A DNA stretch of 64,000 nt from assembly GCA_903231505.1 (NCBI GenBank), contig CAFBRK010000155.1, forward strand, positions 1 to 64,000, written 5' to 3'. The position numbers and the translations under genes were made by a program. The notes under the pieces are model-generated. The model was given only the letters and a program-made list of their open reading frames with translations, made no database searches and had not been told where the DNA came from. This document shows, in pieces, positions 51,901-63,900 of the stretch. The stretch comes from Olavius algarvensis associated proteobacterium Delta 3 (lineage in GTDB: Bacteria; Desulfobacterota; Desulfobacteria; Desulfobacterales; CAFBRK01). The number at the start of each line of letters is the position of its first letter. The first letter of the stretch is position 1.

Positions 51901-54900
51901 CATCACAGACCGGGTGGGCAATTTCCTGGACGGCAACGGCGACGGTACGGGCGGTGATGCCTATCGGCACCTGTTTGAAATTGCGCTGCCCGCAGGGCAT
52001 GTCCTGGAGGGTGGCGACAACGGAAGTCTGAACAAGGCAACCAAACTGGAATTTGTCGAAGAGCCCTTTGGACGAGGTTATTGGACCGGCAGAGGCCTGG
52101 GGTCCGTCAACCCAGCATCGGATCATGACTTTTGGTCGTTTGAGGCGCTGGCCGGCGACAAGGTATCGATTGCCGTAGACACTCCGGAGAGCGGATTGAA
52201 TCCCTATTTACGGCTACGCGACGCCAGTAACACTCAGCTGCGATACGACGATAATTCGGGTCCGGACTCCGATGCGTATATCAGTGCCTATACGATACCT
52301 ACAAGCGGCATTTACTATTTAGATGTTCACAGCTACAACAATGGCTCCAGCGGCAAGTATCGGCTGCGAGTGGATATGGCCCGGGGTGTTCAGCTTGAGT
52401 CGGATGAAAATTACAGCAACGATGGTATCTCCGGCGCCGATGTCCTCGTCATGGAACCCGCCGGCGATCACAAGAAAGCATCGGTGGCGGGAACCTTGAT
52501 GGCGAATCAATCCGGCAACTTTGATGAAGACACCTTTAATCTCGGCGCCATCCAGAGTGGGCAGACCATTTTAGCCCGTCTGATCCTGTTGGAGGGCAGC
52601 ACCCTCCGGCCGATCATTGAAATTCGGGATTGGAACAATCAGGTTCGGTCCGTCAACCCAAACCCGGTGGACGGCTCTATTGCCCGGGTGGACATATCAG
52701 AGGCCGGCAGTTACTACGCCACTGTGGTGGCTTTCGAAGGGCACGGAGACTACGGGCAATACCTGCTGGACATCACCATTGCCCCTACCAGCGAGTTCAT
52801 GTTTGCGGACCTAAGCGTCACCGAGATCAGCAGCCCTGAGAGCGGAGACAGCGGCGGCTCGATTCAGCTGTCATGGTCCGTGGGTAACTTCGGCACCGCC
52901 TACACAGAAACCGATACATGGTATGACAGCATCCTTCTTTCACCCAATGGATCGTTTAGCGACGGCGACGATATACACATTGGTTCCGTTCAGCACAGCG
53001 GTACACTGGCCCCAAATGACATATACAGTACTATTGCAGACATCCAGCTTCCCAGGGGTATTTCAGGTCCCTACTGGTTTGCGGTCACGACCGACAGTGC
53101 CAATCAGGTGGCGGAATTCGATCTCGAAGACAACAACCTCCTCCCAGCGGATACACCGGTATCGATCACTCTCACCCCTTATGCGGATTTTGCCGCCACC
53201 GACATCGCCTCCGATGCCATCGGTGCGGTTGGCGCCCCCTATACCCTGACCTGGCAGGTGACCAATGCCGGGACCGGCACCTCCGGTGACGGCACGCCCG
53301 GCGGGACGGTCAATGAATGGGTGGATCGCATCGTCTTTTCGTCCAATACGGTCTTCGGCGACGGCGACGATGTCTGGATTGCCGACATCACCCACAGCGG
53401 ATCCTTGGATCCTTCCGCCTCTTACAGCGCCAGCTGGACCGGCCAGCTTCCTGCGGGCCTATCCGGGCAGTATCATGTCATGGTGGTTGCCGATCATGAC
53501 GATGGGGTCTATGAATACCGGGAACTGGAGTCGAATCTGTATATCAAGCCGGACCCGGTCGACGTGGCCGCGTCCCTCTTTGCCGATCTGAGCGCGTCGG
53601 TGCCGCGGGCGCCTCCGGCGGGAATCGTTGGAAAAGCGTTCACTGTGGAGTGGACCGTCACGAACACGAGTGCCGCCTGGAGCGAAACCCCCGTATCCTG
53701 GTGGTCAGACAGCGTTATCCTGAGCGGCGATACCACCCTCGGCAATGAAGACGACCAACTCCTGGGTCAATTCAGGCATTATGGCATGCTGGGGATCAAT
53801 GAAAGCTACGACGGTAGCGGCACCGTTATCCTGCCCGGAGGCATCGAAGGCACCTTTTATCTGTTTATTGCGGCCAACTCCGACAACCGTGTGTATGAGT
53901 TTGTATATGATGACAACAATGTCGGCGGCCCCCTCCCCATAGAAATTGCCGGCCCGGACCTGGTCGTCGATCAGATTGCCGATGTGCCGGCCTCCGCCTT
54001 CTTCGGCGACGCTGTGGGCATTTCCTGGACGGTTCGAAACATCGGCGCCATCGATGCCGACACCCCCAGGAGCGATCGTGTCTGGCTGTCCACCGACGAT
54101 ATCTTGTCGACCGACGACACACTCCTGGCCGTCGAAACGTACCCGGGCTCCCTTCCAACCGGCCAGACCGTTTCCCTCTCGACCAGTGCCGTGTTGCCCC
54201 TCTCCGCCGCTTTTCAGGAAGGCACCTACTACCTCATCGTTGAAGCCGACGGTCTGGCAGACCAGACCGAAACCGATGACGCCAACAACAGCCTCGCCAG
54301 CCAGTCGATCAATCTGATTTTGCCGCCCCTGCCGGATCTGATTGTGTCCGATGTGGTCGCATCCCCGGATCCCACCACCGACGGACAGACCGTAACCCTG
54401 TCGGCTGAACTGGAAAACATCGGGCTCGGCGACAGTGCCGGCGGATTCATTGTCCGCTTTGACGTCGACGGCATCGAAATCGGCCGGCAGACGGTCGACG
54501 CCGCGCTGGTTTCCGGCGCGGCCTATTCGGTAGAACAACCCTGGCAGGTCCAGGCGGGGTCGCACACCATCCGCGTGCTGGTGGACGAGACCGATGCCGT
54601 TTATGAATCCGACGAACTCAACAACGGCCTTTCCATCGAACTGGCCGACGTTCCTGCGGCCGATTTGACCGTCGTTGAATTGACCTGGAATCCCCAGGTT
54701 ATTACCGATTCCGACACGGTGACATTCACTGCCCGTGTGGCCAATGCCGGCGCCGGTACTTTACGTGATGTCGCCGTTCGCTTCGAGGTCAACGGCGTCT
54801 TCCTGGAAACGTCCTCGGTATCGGGAGGCCTGGCAGCGGGTGCCGATACCACCGTGGAAGCATCCTGGGCAGCCCGGCCCGGCGATTACACGGTGACGGC

Positions 54901-57900
54901 GATCGTCGATAGCGGCGGCGAGATTAGCGAGTCCAACGAAGACAACAACAGTACATCCGCCGCACTACCGACCATCCTCGATGGGACCCCCCCGACATTT
55001 CTGAGTGTCGCCCCGTGGCACGGGGGCAAAGTGCACGCAGCTTCGTGGCTCCAGTCGACGGCATCCGATAACGTCGGGGTGGTGATCTATCGATTCGAGG
55101 TGTCTCAGGACGGCAGCAACTGGACTCTGATCGGCGAATCGGCCTCCGGCGGTATGGCCTGGGATACCACCGGGTTGGCCGACGGCGACACTATGGTGCG
55201 ATTCACGGCGGCGGATGCCGCCGGCAATACAGCGGTTCAGACAGAGACCTATGTGGTCGATAACACGGCGCCTTCTCCGGTCCAGCTCAGCGCCGAGCCG
55301 GCAGAATTCAGTGTGGTCTTGAACTGGTCCGAAAGCGGAGCCACCGACTTTGGCTACTACCTAATCTATCGCAGCCTGTCGGCAGACAGCGGGTTTGCGC
55401 GCATCAACGGCGCGATGATCACCGAAACATTTACGGACCGAACCGTCTCTCCAGGGGTCACCTACTGGTACAAGGTGACGGTGGTCGATCACGTGCTCAA
55501 TGAAAGCGGATTCTCCAATGCGGCCTCGGCGGTACCGGACGACGATTCGACCCCGCCCGACATCACGCGCCTGCTGCCGATGGACAGCGCTCGAGCGCCG
55601 GATATGCTGCATCTGGATGTCTCAGCGACCGATAACGTCGCTGTTACCCGGATTGTATTCGAATACTCAAGCGACGGCGACACCTGGCTGGAAATGGCCT
55701 CCGGTGCCGCATCGACACTAGACTGGGATGTGAGTGGAATCGACGACGGTGACTATCTGGTGCGGGTCACGGCGGCAGATGCGCTCGACAACGAAACATC
55801 GATCATTCAAAGCTACACCATCGATCACACCGGCCCCGAGTCACCGTCTGCACCGCGGGTCACACCGGGTGAGGTGCTCCTGGTGGTGGCCTGGGACCCG
55901 GTGCTGAGCGCCGATTTCCACCACTACGAGCTGAGCCGTTCCACCGACGGCGGTGCCTATGCCGTCGTTCTGGCGTCGACCACGTCGACGGTTTACATGG
56001 ATCGGGATGTCATACCCGGTGTGGCGAACAGTTACCGCGTGGTGGCGGTGGATGATCTGGGCAATCGGAGCACCCCGTCCGACCCGACCTCGGACGTGCC
56101 CCTGGCCGATGTCACCCCGCCACTGCTGCAGTCTATGAGCCCGGCCGAGGGCAGGCGGTTGACCGGCAAGGTTCCCTTGGCGGCAACGGCCGCGGACAAC
56201 GTGCGGATCGAGGGCTTTGTTTTCGAGGCGGCCCCGGCCGGCACCGACGACTGGGTCGTGATCGGCGAAGACAGCACCCCTGTAAAGACATCGACGAGCC
56301 TGTGGCGTGGAGAGGGCACCTGGGACACCGACAGCCGGGTCCAGGGCGAGTATCGGTTGCGGGTGAGCGTGGTCGATTCCGGCGGCAATTCCGACTCCCT
56401 GGAGCAGACCATCATTGTCGATCACACACCCCCGGAAGCGCCTTTGGCGCCGGTGGTGGTCAACCCGCGCAGCGGCGGCCGTTTGTCGCTGAGTTGGACG
56501 GCCGTGCCGGCGATCGATGTGGACGGCTACTACATCTACCGCTCCGACACCGCGGGCGCTGGATATGCCCAGGTAGCGACTTCCCACACACTTCAGTACG
56601 CCGACAGGGGGCTGGTCAACGGTCAATCCTATTACTACGTGGTGTCGGCGGTCGATACGGCCGGCAATATCTCCCCGCATTCAGCGGAAACGTCCGGTAC
56701 GCCCACAGCCGAATCTGACCTTGCCCTTGGAGAGATTGAATTCACGCCGGACAGCCCTGTCCTCGGACGCGAGGCGACCATTCAGGTGACGATTCTCAAT
56801 AATGGTCCGGCCACCGCCACCGTCGGCGTCGGCTTTTACTTGGGAGGTGGCGCCTCCGGCACGTTGATTTCCGTGGATACGGTAACGGTACGCGACGGCA
56901 GCAGCGCTTCGGCCAACTGCTTATGGGTGCCGAAGACCGGCGGTGTCCAACCCATAGAGGTCCGCATCGAGGGATCATCGGCGATCGACACAACACCGGA
57001 CAACAATGTGGCGTCAACCCAGGCCATCGTCAATATTGCACCGGTGGCCGAAGCCGGCGCAGACAAACAAGGGGACTGGAATAGTGAGATTTCCTTCAAC
57101 GGCACCGGTTCCCAGGATGTCGATGGGCTGATTACCGGCTACCTTTGGGATTTTGGAGATGGAACCACCGAAGCGCACGGGGTGACCAGCCACATCTATC
57201 TGGCGCCCGGCACTTACACCGCCACGCTGACCGTCACAGACAACCGGGGAGCGGCGAGCCAGGACACCTGCACGGTGCTGGTGGACGACACCCGGGCCGA
57301 TGTGATAATTGCCGACCTCTCCTGGACGCCGGTGGATCCCCAGGAAAGAGACACCGTGACCATCACTGCCACAGTTCTCAACCAGGGCAACGGCCCGACG
57401 CTGTTTGGCTTTTTTACGACATTTTATATTGACGGTGTTTATGCCGGCTACCAGCGTGTTAACGATCTGCTCGATATCGGGGCGAGCCTCGATGTGATCT
57501 TTGAATGGACGGCCACCAAAGGCCTGCATAGCCTCGAAGTTGTTGCAGACGACATTCAAAATAACGTTGTGGAGATCAATGAAGCCAACAACTCGGCGGG
57601 GACGGCTCTGACCCTGCAGCAAATTTATTTCCCTGATCTGACGATTAGCGAGCTGGCCTGCGACGTCAGTGATCTGCCGCTTAGCAGCGAAAAACAGCTT
57701 GTCGCAACGGCGACCGTATACAATTCCGGTACTGCCGATGCGTTCGATTTCTGGGTGTCGTTATACCAGGACAACGAGCTGGTCGCACGACAGCGCATCC
57801 ATGAATTGTTGGTCGGCGCCACCCGGGACGTGACCTTTCAGTTCCAGCCGACGGAAGGGAACCATGATCTACATGCCTCAGCCGATGATCCGGTGAGCCA

Positions 57901-60900
57901 GGTTCTGGAATCCGACGAGACCAACAACGGACGGGGTCTGGCGATTTCCGAGCTGACCCTGGCTTATCCGGATCTGACCATAGAGGCCATCCGTGTCCTC
58001 CCCGCAGAGACCACCCTTTCCGATGGGACGTCTTTTGACATCAGTGCCGATATCCGCAATTCGGGCGACGTCGACACCGAACACACCTTCAAGGTCAGTT
58101 TCTATCTCGACGGAGATTATGTAGGCGACCGGGAGATCCGATATCTGCCTGCCGGCGCCGTCCAGACCGTGGCCTTTCAGACCAGGGCCACCTCAGGCAT
58201 CCATGTGGCAGAGGTGATCGTCGACCAGACGGGGGTCATTGCGGAAACTGAAGAAGACAACAACAGCGCTGATTTCGACATCCCGGAGATCACCATGATC
58301 TATCCGGATTTGATCGTGTCCGACGTGCAGTGGGTGCCGACGAATGTCACCTACGGCAAGCCGGTAGATTTTACCTGCACGGTGTCCAATACTACCGTGG
58401 TGTCCACCCTGGATACCTTCGCGTTTGCTCTTTATGTGGACGATATTCGGATCGCTGTCCAGGAACTGCCGCGCTTGAGCGGGCATTCCTCACATACGTT
58501 TGTCCTGAACTGGAGGGCCGACGTTGATCCGGAAGTGGCGCATACCGTGACAGCGGTGATTGATACATTGGATGAGATCGTCGAGGAGGACGAGGCCAAC
58601 AACACGCAGGTGATCGCAGACGGTACGTTTAACGTGGCCGACAGCTTTGCCGTGGAACTTGAGGCGCTAAATGCTGGTCTCGATGATTTTGGAATGCGCT
58701 TCTACTTGTCGAGCATGGTCGCTGAATTTGTCAGCACGGTCTCACGTGGGAGCGCAGGGAATATCCCGGTAGGCCCGGAAGATTTTATCGAAAGCCGGAT
58801 CACCGTCATCAAAGCGGGCGGCATTTCCATCAACGCCCAGGGCGAGCCGGTCCAGGAGCCGGATGAGGTGATTCTCGACGCGCAGCCCATGTCCTTCAGT
58901 GTATCGGACCGCACGTTTCGCACTTCCCTCGATCTGATTAACTACGGTACGGGCAATTATACGGTCACCGTCGAAGCCGGTGACGGGGTCGACAGCGGCT
59001 CGGCATTTCTGACCATGACAGTGATCGAAGAGGCTATCTTCACGCTGACCACGGATAAGGAGGTTTACTTCCGGGGCGATGAGGTACACATCACCGGCAC
59101 CGTGACCACGCTGGACGGGAATTACCTGTCCCTTCAGACGGTGATGATCATGATCTCCGAAGGGGGGGGAGGCCTGTATCCGGAGTTGTCCCTGGCCCGC
59201 AAGTTCTTCGACAGCGAGACGCGAACGTTTGAAACCCGTACCGATCCCTTCGGTAACATCGACTTCACCTTCCGGCCCAACTGGGGTGATGCGGGTCTTT
59301 TCAGCGCCGACGCTCTGGTGACCACCCGGGTGCTTGGCAACGCGGGCCACAGCGAGTTTACGATTCTGGCGGCAGAGATCAATCCATCCAAGCTCCATGT
59401 GACCACAAGCACCAACAGCAGCTTTGCCCATGTATACACGGTGTCCAACATCGGAGACGATCCGCTGACCGGTGTTGAGCTCAGCATTCTGGATGAAGAC
59501 CCGGGTGACAATGTTACGGCCGCCTTGACCCATGAGGTCGGGGAGACCCTGGAACCCGGCGAAAAGGCGCCAGTGACACTCACCGTGACCATTCCCGAAG
59601 ACGCCCCCAATAAGGTGGCTTTCTGGATTATACTCAATACTGCTGAAGGGTATCAGGAGAGCGCCCGTATTCGGTTCACCCTTTTGCCCGCCCAGCCGCT
59701 TCCGCATATCGAGCCTGTCGAGGTCAAGATCGGGCTTAATCCGGGCAGCTCTCATACCGAGACCATTACCCTGACCAACGGAGGCATGGGCACCATGACG
59801 GATATCACGCTGGTGCCTCCCGATATTCTTCCCTGGGTGACGCTGGGAGCTTTGCCGGTCAACGAATTGGCGCCGGGTGAGAGTACACCCTTTCAAATTC
59901 ATATTTCAGCCCCGGAGAGCCTGCAACTCGGGATGTACAGCGATCTAATCACTGTTACCGACGGTAATGTGGAAGCCCATATGCGGCTTACGGTTGAGGT
60001 CAGCTCCGCTACCCGAGGCTCGGTATCGTTTGTGGTCGGCAACGATGCGGGGCAACGGGTGGACAGCGCCGAGATCCGCCTGGTCAGTCGGGAGGCATTC
60101 ACAGCACTGTACGGTGTGGGGCAAACGTCGACCTATCACAATATCTTCTACGCCAAGTCCAACGAGCTTGGCTTTGTCAACTTCGAAGACATTCCCGTCG
60201 GCATCTACGATTACTCCGTTTCCGCCGGCAGCCATGAGAAAGTACAGGGCGAAGTCCGGGTCATGCCCCAGAGCGATGCTCAGGTGGTCGCGATTGAGCT
60301 TGTTGCCGCACCATTGACCTACAGTTGGACCGTTACACCGATCATTATCGAAGACACCTATGACATCACCCTGTCGATGACTTATTCGGTGGAGATTCCG
60401 AAACCACAGTTTGTTTTTCTGCCACCCTGGGTCTCGGTACCCCACGAGCTCGACACCGACCTGTATGATCAGATCATGGTGGTCAATCCCAGCCTGATCG
60501 AACTGCACGATGTGACGGTGGAGGTGATTGGTGCGGACGGGATCAAGGTATCGTCTCTGGGACAGATCGGCACTATGGCCCCACAGAGCTCCAGCGTATT
60601 GGGGCTTCACATAGAGCCGGGAGCCTACGACCATCTCGATGGACGAAACACGTTTTTGAAGGTTACCGGGACGTATGTGGTGTTCGATCCCCTGACCCTC
60701 GAACCCCTCGAGGAAGAGACCGAAGTCAAAGGCAAGATTCCCCTGGTGAACCCGGAACCTTTCACGGTGAAAGCGGAGTGGGAAGGCAACATCTTTTTCC
60801 TGAACGGTACCGGAAAACTGCCGGGATTTTCGTTAAGTTCCCTGCCCGAAGAAAAAGCGACCGAAGTTGTCAGGCTGGAGATCCCTCAGGAAGCCACTCT

Positions 60901-63900
60901 CGAGCGGGAGGGATTTGATGCCCAGCTCGAGTTGACCAACGGCCTGACCCAGGAGCTGGTCGGTCTGTCGATTTCACCCCGGGTGACCGATGAAAACGGT
61001 TTGGACGTGACTGATCGCTTTTACATCGTACCGCCGGAGCTCGAAGGGATTTCCGCCGTGGACGGTACCAGTTCTCTGGGTGCACTGAGCACACTGTCGA
61101 GCAACTGGATCCTGATACCCGGAGAAGGGCTGGGCGGGTCATCCCTTGACGGCCAATCCTACTGGGTCAAGGCGGTGCTGTCCTATTATGTGGACGGGCG
61201 GTTGAGAGAGCTACAGACCAACTCAGTGGAGATTACGGTCCATCCCCAGCCGAAACTCTACCTGCACTACTATACGCCTCGAGATGTGCTGGCCGATGAA
61301 CCCTTTAAACTGGGCCTTTTGGTCGAAAACGAAGGCGACGGAATGGCCCGGAATCTCAAGATCGATTCGGGGCAACCTGAGATCGTCGAGAACCTTTCCG
61401 GCTTGAAACTGGATGTCGATATCGTCGGCAGTTCGTTTGGGAGCACTAGCGGCGATATTGTCAGACTCGTGCTGGGCGATATCCTGCCCCACAGTGCCGT
61501 CAACGGGTATTGGATCATGATGACGTCGCTGGATGGTACGGTGGAAGAATTCAGTGCCGAGTTTTCCCATCGGGCATACAAAGGTATCGATATCAACCCG
61601 CTGATTCTTGATGTCAGCACCGAGATCATCGAACACGATTACCTGTTCGCCGATGCTCAGGACCCGAACAACTGCTTCAGTCTCATCGATCGTGATGACG
61701 ATGGATTCCCGGATTACCTGATCAATCTGACCACCGGGTTGCGCTTGCCGGTGTTGATCCCTGACAATGCCACGGTGACCAAACCGGCCACCGACATCGA
61801 CCGCACATTGGAGCTTCAGCTAGCCGATACGGCAGGGTACGTCTGTGTGATCTTACCGGACCCGCTACCGGGGGTTAATCTGCGCTCGATTACCCGTACG
61901 GGAGAGACAGAGACCACCCTCAGCGGTAACAATTACTGGAAGGCCAACGGTAATGTCTACTTCGTGGACGAAGTCGGGTTTGTGGATGAGTACGGACAGC
62001 GTCAACCTGAAAGCGTATCCTACATGCTCGACTTCAGAGCGGCTCTGGAGGTGGCGGCCGTCGACTGTGTCCCGGTGGAGTTCAACATTCTTTACAGCAG
62101 TGAGGTGCCCGATTATATCCGGTACAACGCCAATCTTAATCAGCCCCAGGGAGATTCCCTGCTGACTACCTGGGAACTTAACGAACCGATTTTCTACATC
62201 GATATACCGCCGACCGAGGGCCAGAAAGCAGCGATCGGCATTACGATTCAAAACAATGGTGTCATCGAAGAGGGTGGATTACTGGACGTTTACATGACCG
62301 CCCCGGGAGGTGATCCGATTCTCCTGGAAACGATTGAGATCGATCCCCTGAGAGCCTTTCGAAGTCACCAGGTCATCGTCGCGTGGACTCCCGAAAACGG
62401 CGGTATGCACACACTGACCGCATCCTTGCGGAACGATTCCCCGGTCAACCAATACGAGCTAAATGTCTACGTCAATGAGAAGCCGTTTGCCGACGCCGGG
62501 GCGGACTTCTTCTCCCAGGTCTCGGCTCCGACCACGTTCGACGGAAGCCGCTCCGAGGACGCGGATGGCTATATCCAGTCCCTGCTGTGGGATTTCGGGG
62601 ACGGCATCTGGGGCGGCGGCATGGGACCGACCCACGTTTACGAACACTCCTCGACCTATCGGGTGCACGTCATAATTGAGGACGACGTCGGCGCTATGAG
62701 CGAAGACGTGATGCAGGTCACGATCAACGAAATCCGTCCGGATCTGCTGGTCGAGCTGATCACAGTCGCTCCGGATACGCCCCAGGAAGGCGAGACAGTT
62801 TCAGTCATCGCTACCATTCGCAACATCGGCGTTACTGCGGTCACCGACAACTTCCACACGGGTTTTTACGTGGACGGAGCATACCAGGCGATAGAGACCG
62901 TAAGCCAGGGCATCGGAATAGGCCAATCGGTTGATGTACCGTTCACCTGGGCGGCCACCACAGGGAATCATCTGCTGACGGTGACGGCGGATGACATGAC
63001 CGACCGGATCGATGAAGCCGATGAAGGAAACAACCGGCACACGATTGCGCTCTATCCGGATCAGATTTACTTCCCTGATCTGGTGCCCGAGAGCATTTCT
63101 CTTTCCGCAGCGCCTGAAGATACGGTGATCTGGGGCGATCCCGTGGACATTGTCGCAGCGGTCCGAAATACAGGGACCATCGACGCAGGCGCGTTTCGTA
63201 TCAATTTCTATGTTGACGGCCGCTACGTCGGGCATGACATCGTCGATGGCCTCGCCCATGAGGACGGCTTGAATCTGACAACCGCATCCCTCGCCTGGGT
63301 ACCGACGGCCGGTGATCACCAGTTTGAAATCCGGGTGGACGATCCGTTCAGCCACGTGCTGGAACTGGATGAATCCAACAATCAATACAGTGAAACCCTT
63401 AGCAGCCCAACACTGGTCTATGCAGATCTGGTGAGTGCCGATCTGGTCGTATGGCCGATTGACGGAGAGGTTCAGCATGGGGAGCCGCTGATTGTCTATG
63501 CGACGGTGAAAAACGACAGCGCCGTGGACATTCCGACGTCGATCCCGGTAGCACTTGAAGCCAACGAGCGCCAAGTGGCCGTGGATACCATTGACGGTCT
63601 GACAGCCGGAGAGGAGAAAATCTTTCGGTTTACCTGGCTGCCCGCAGCCGGAGCCTATCGATTGGTGGTGACTGCCGATTCCGACGATTCGATACCCGAA
63701 GCCGATGAGGAGAACAACGATACCCCTGCAACCGATATTGCTCTCAACATTCTTTATCCGGATCTATTGGTTGAGGAGGTGTCGGTCATCGGTGAAGTGC
63801 AGCTGGGCAATGATGTCGTCATCATGATCAAGGTTTCCAATGACGGCAATGGCGATGCCGGTAACGCTTTCAACTCGCGCCTTCTGGTCAACGGTGAACT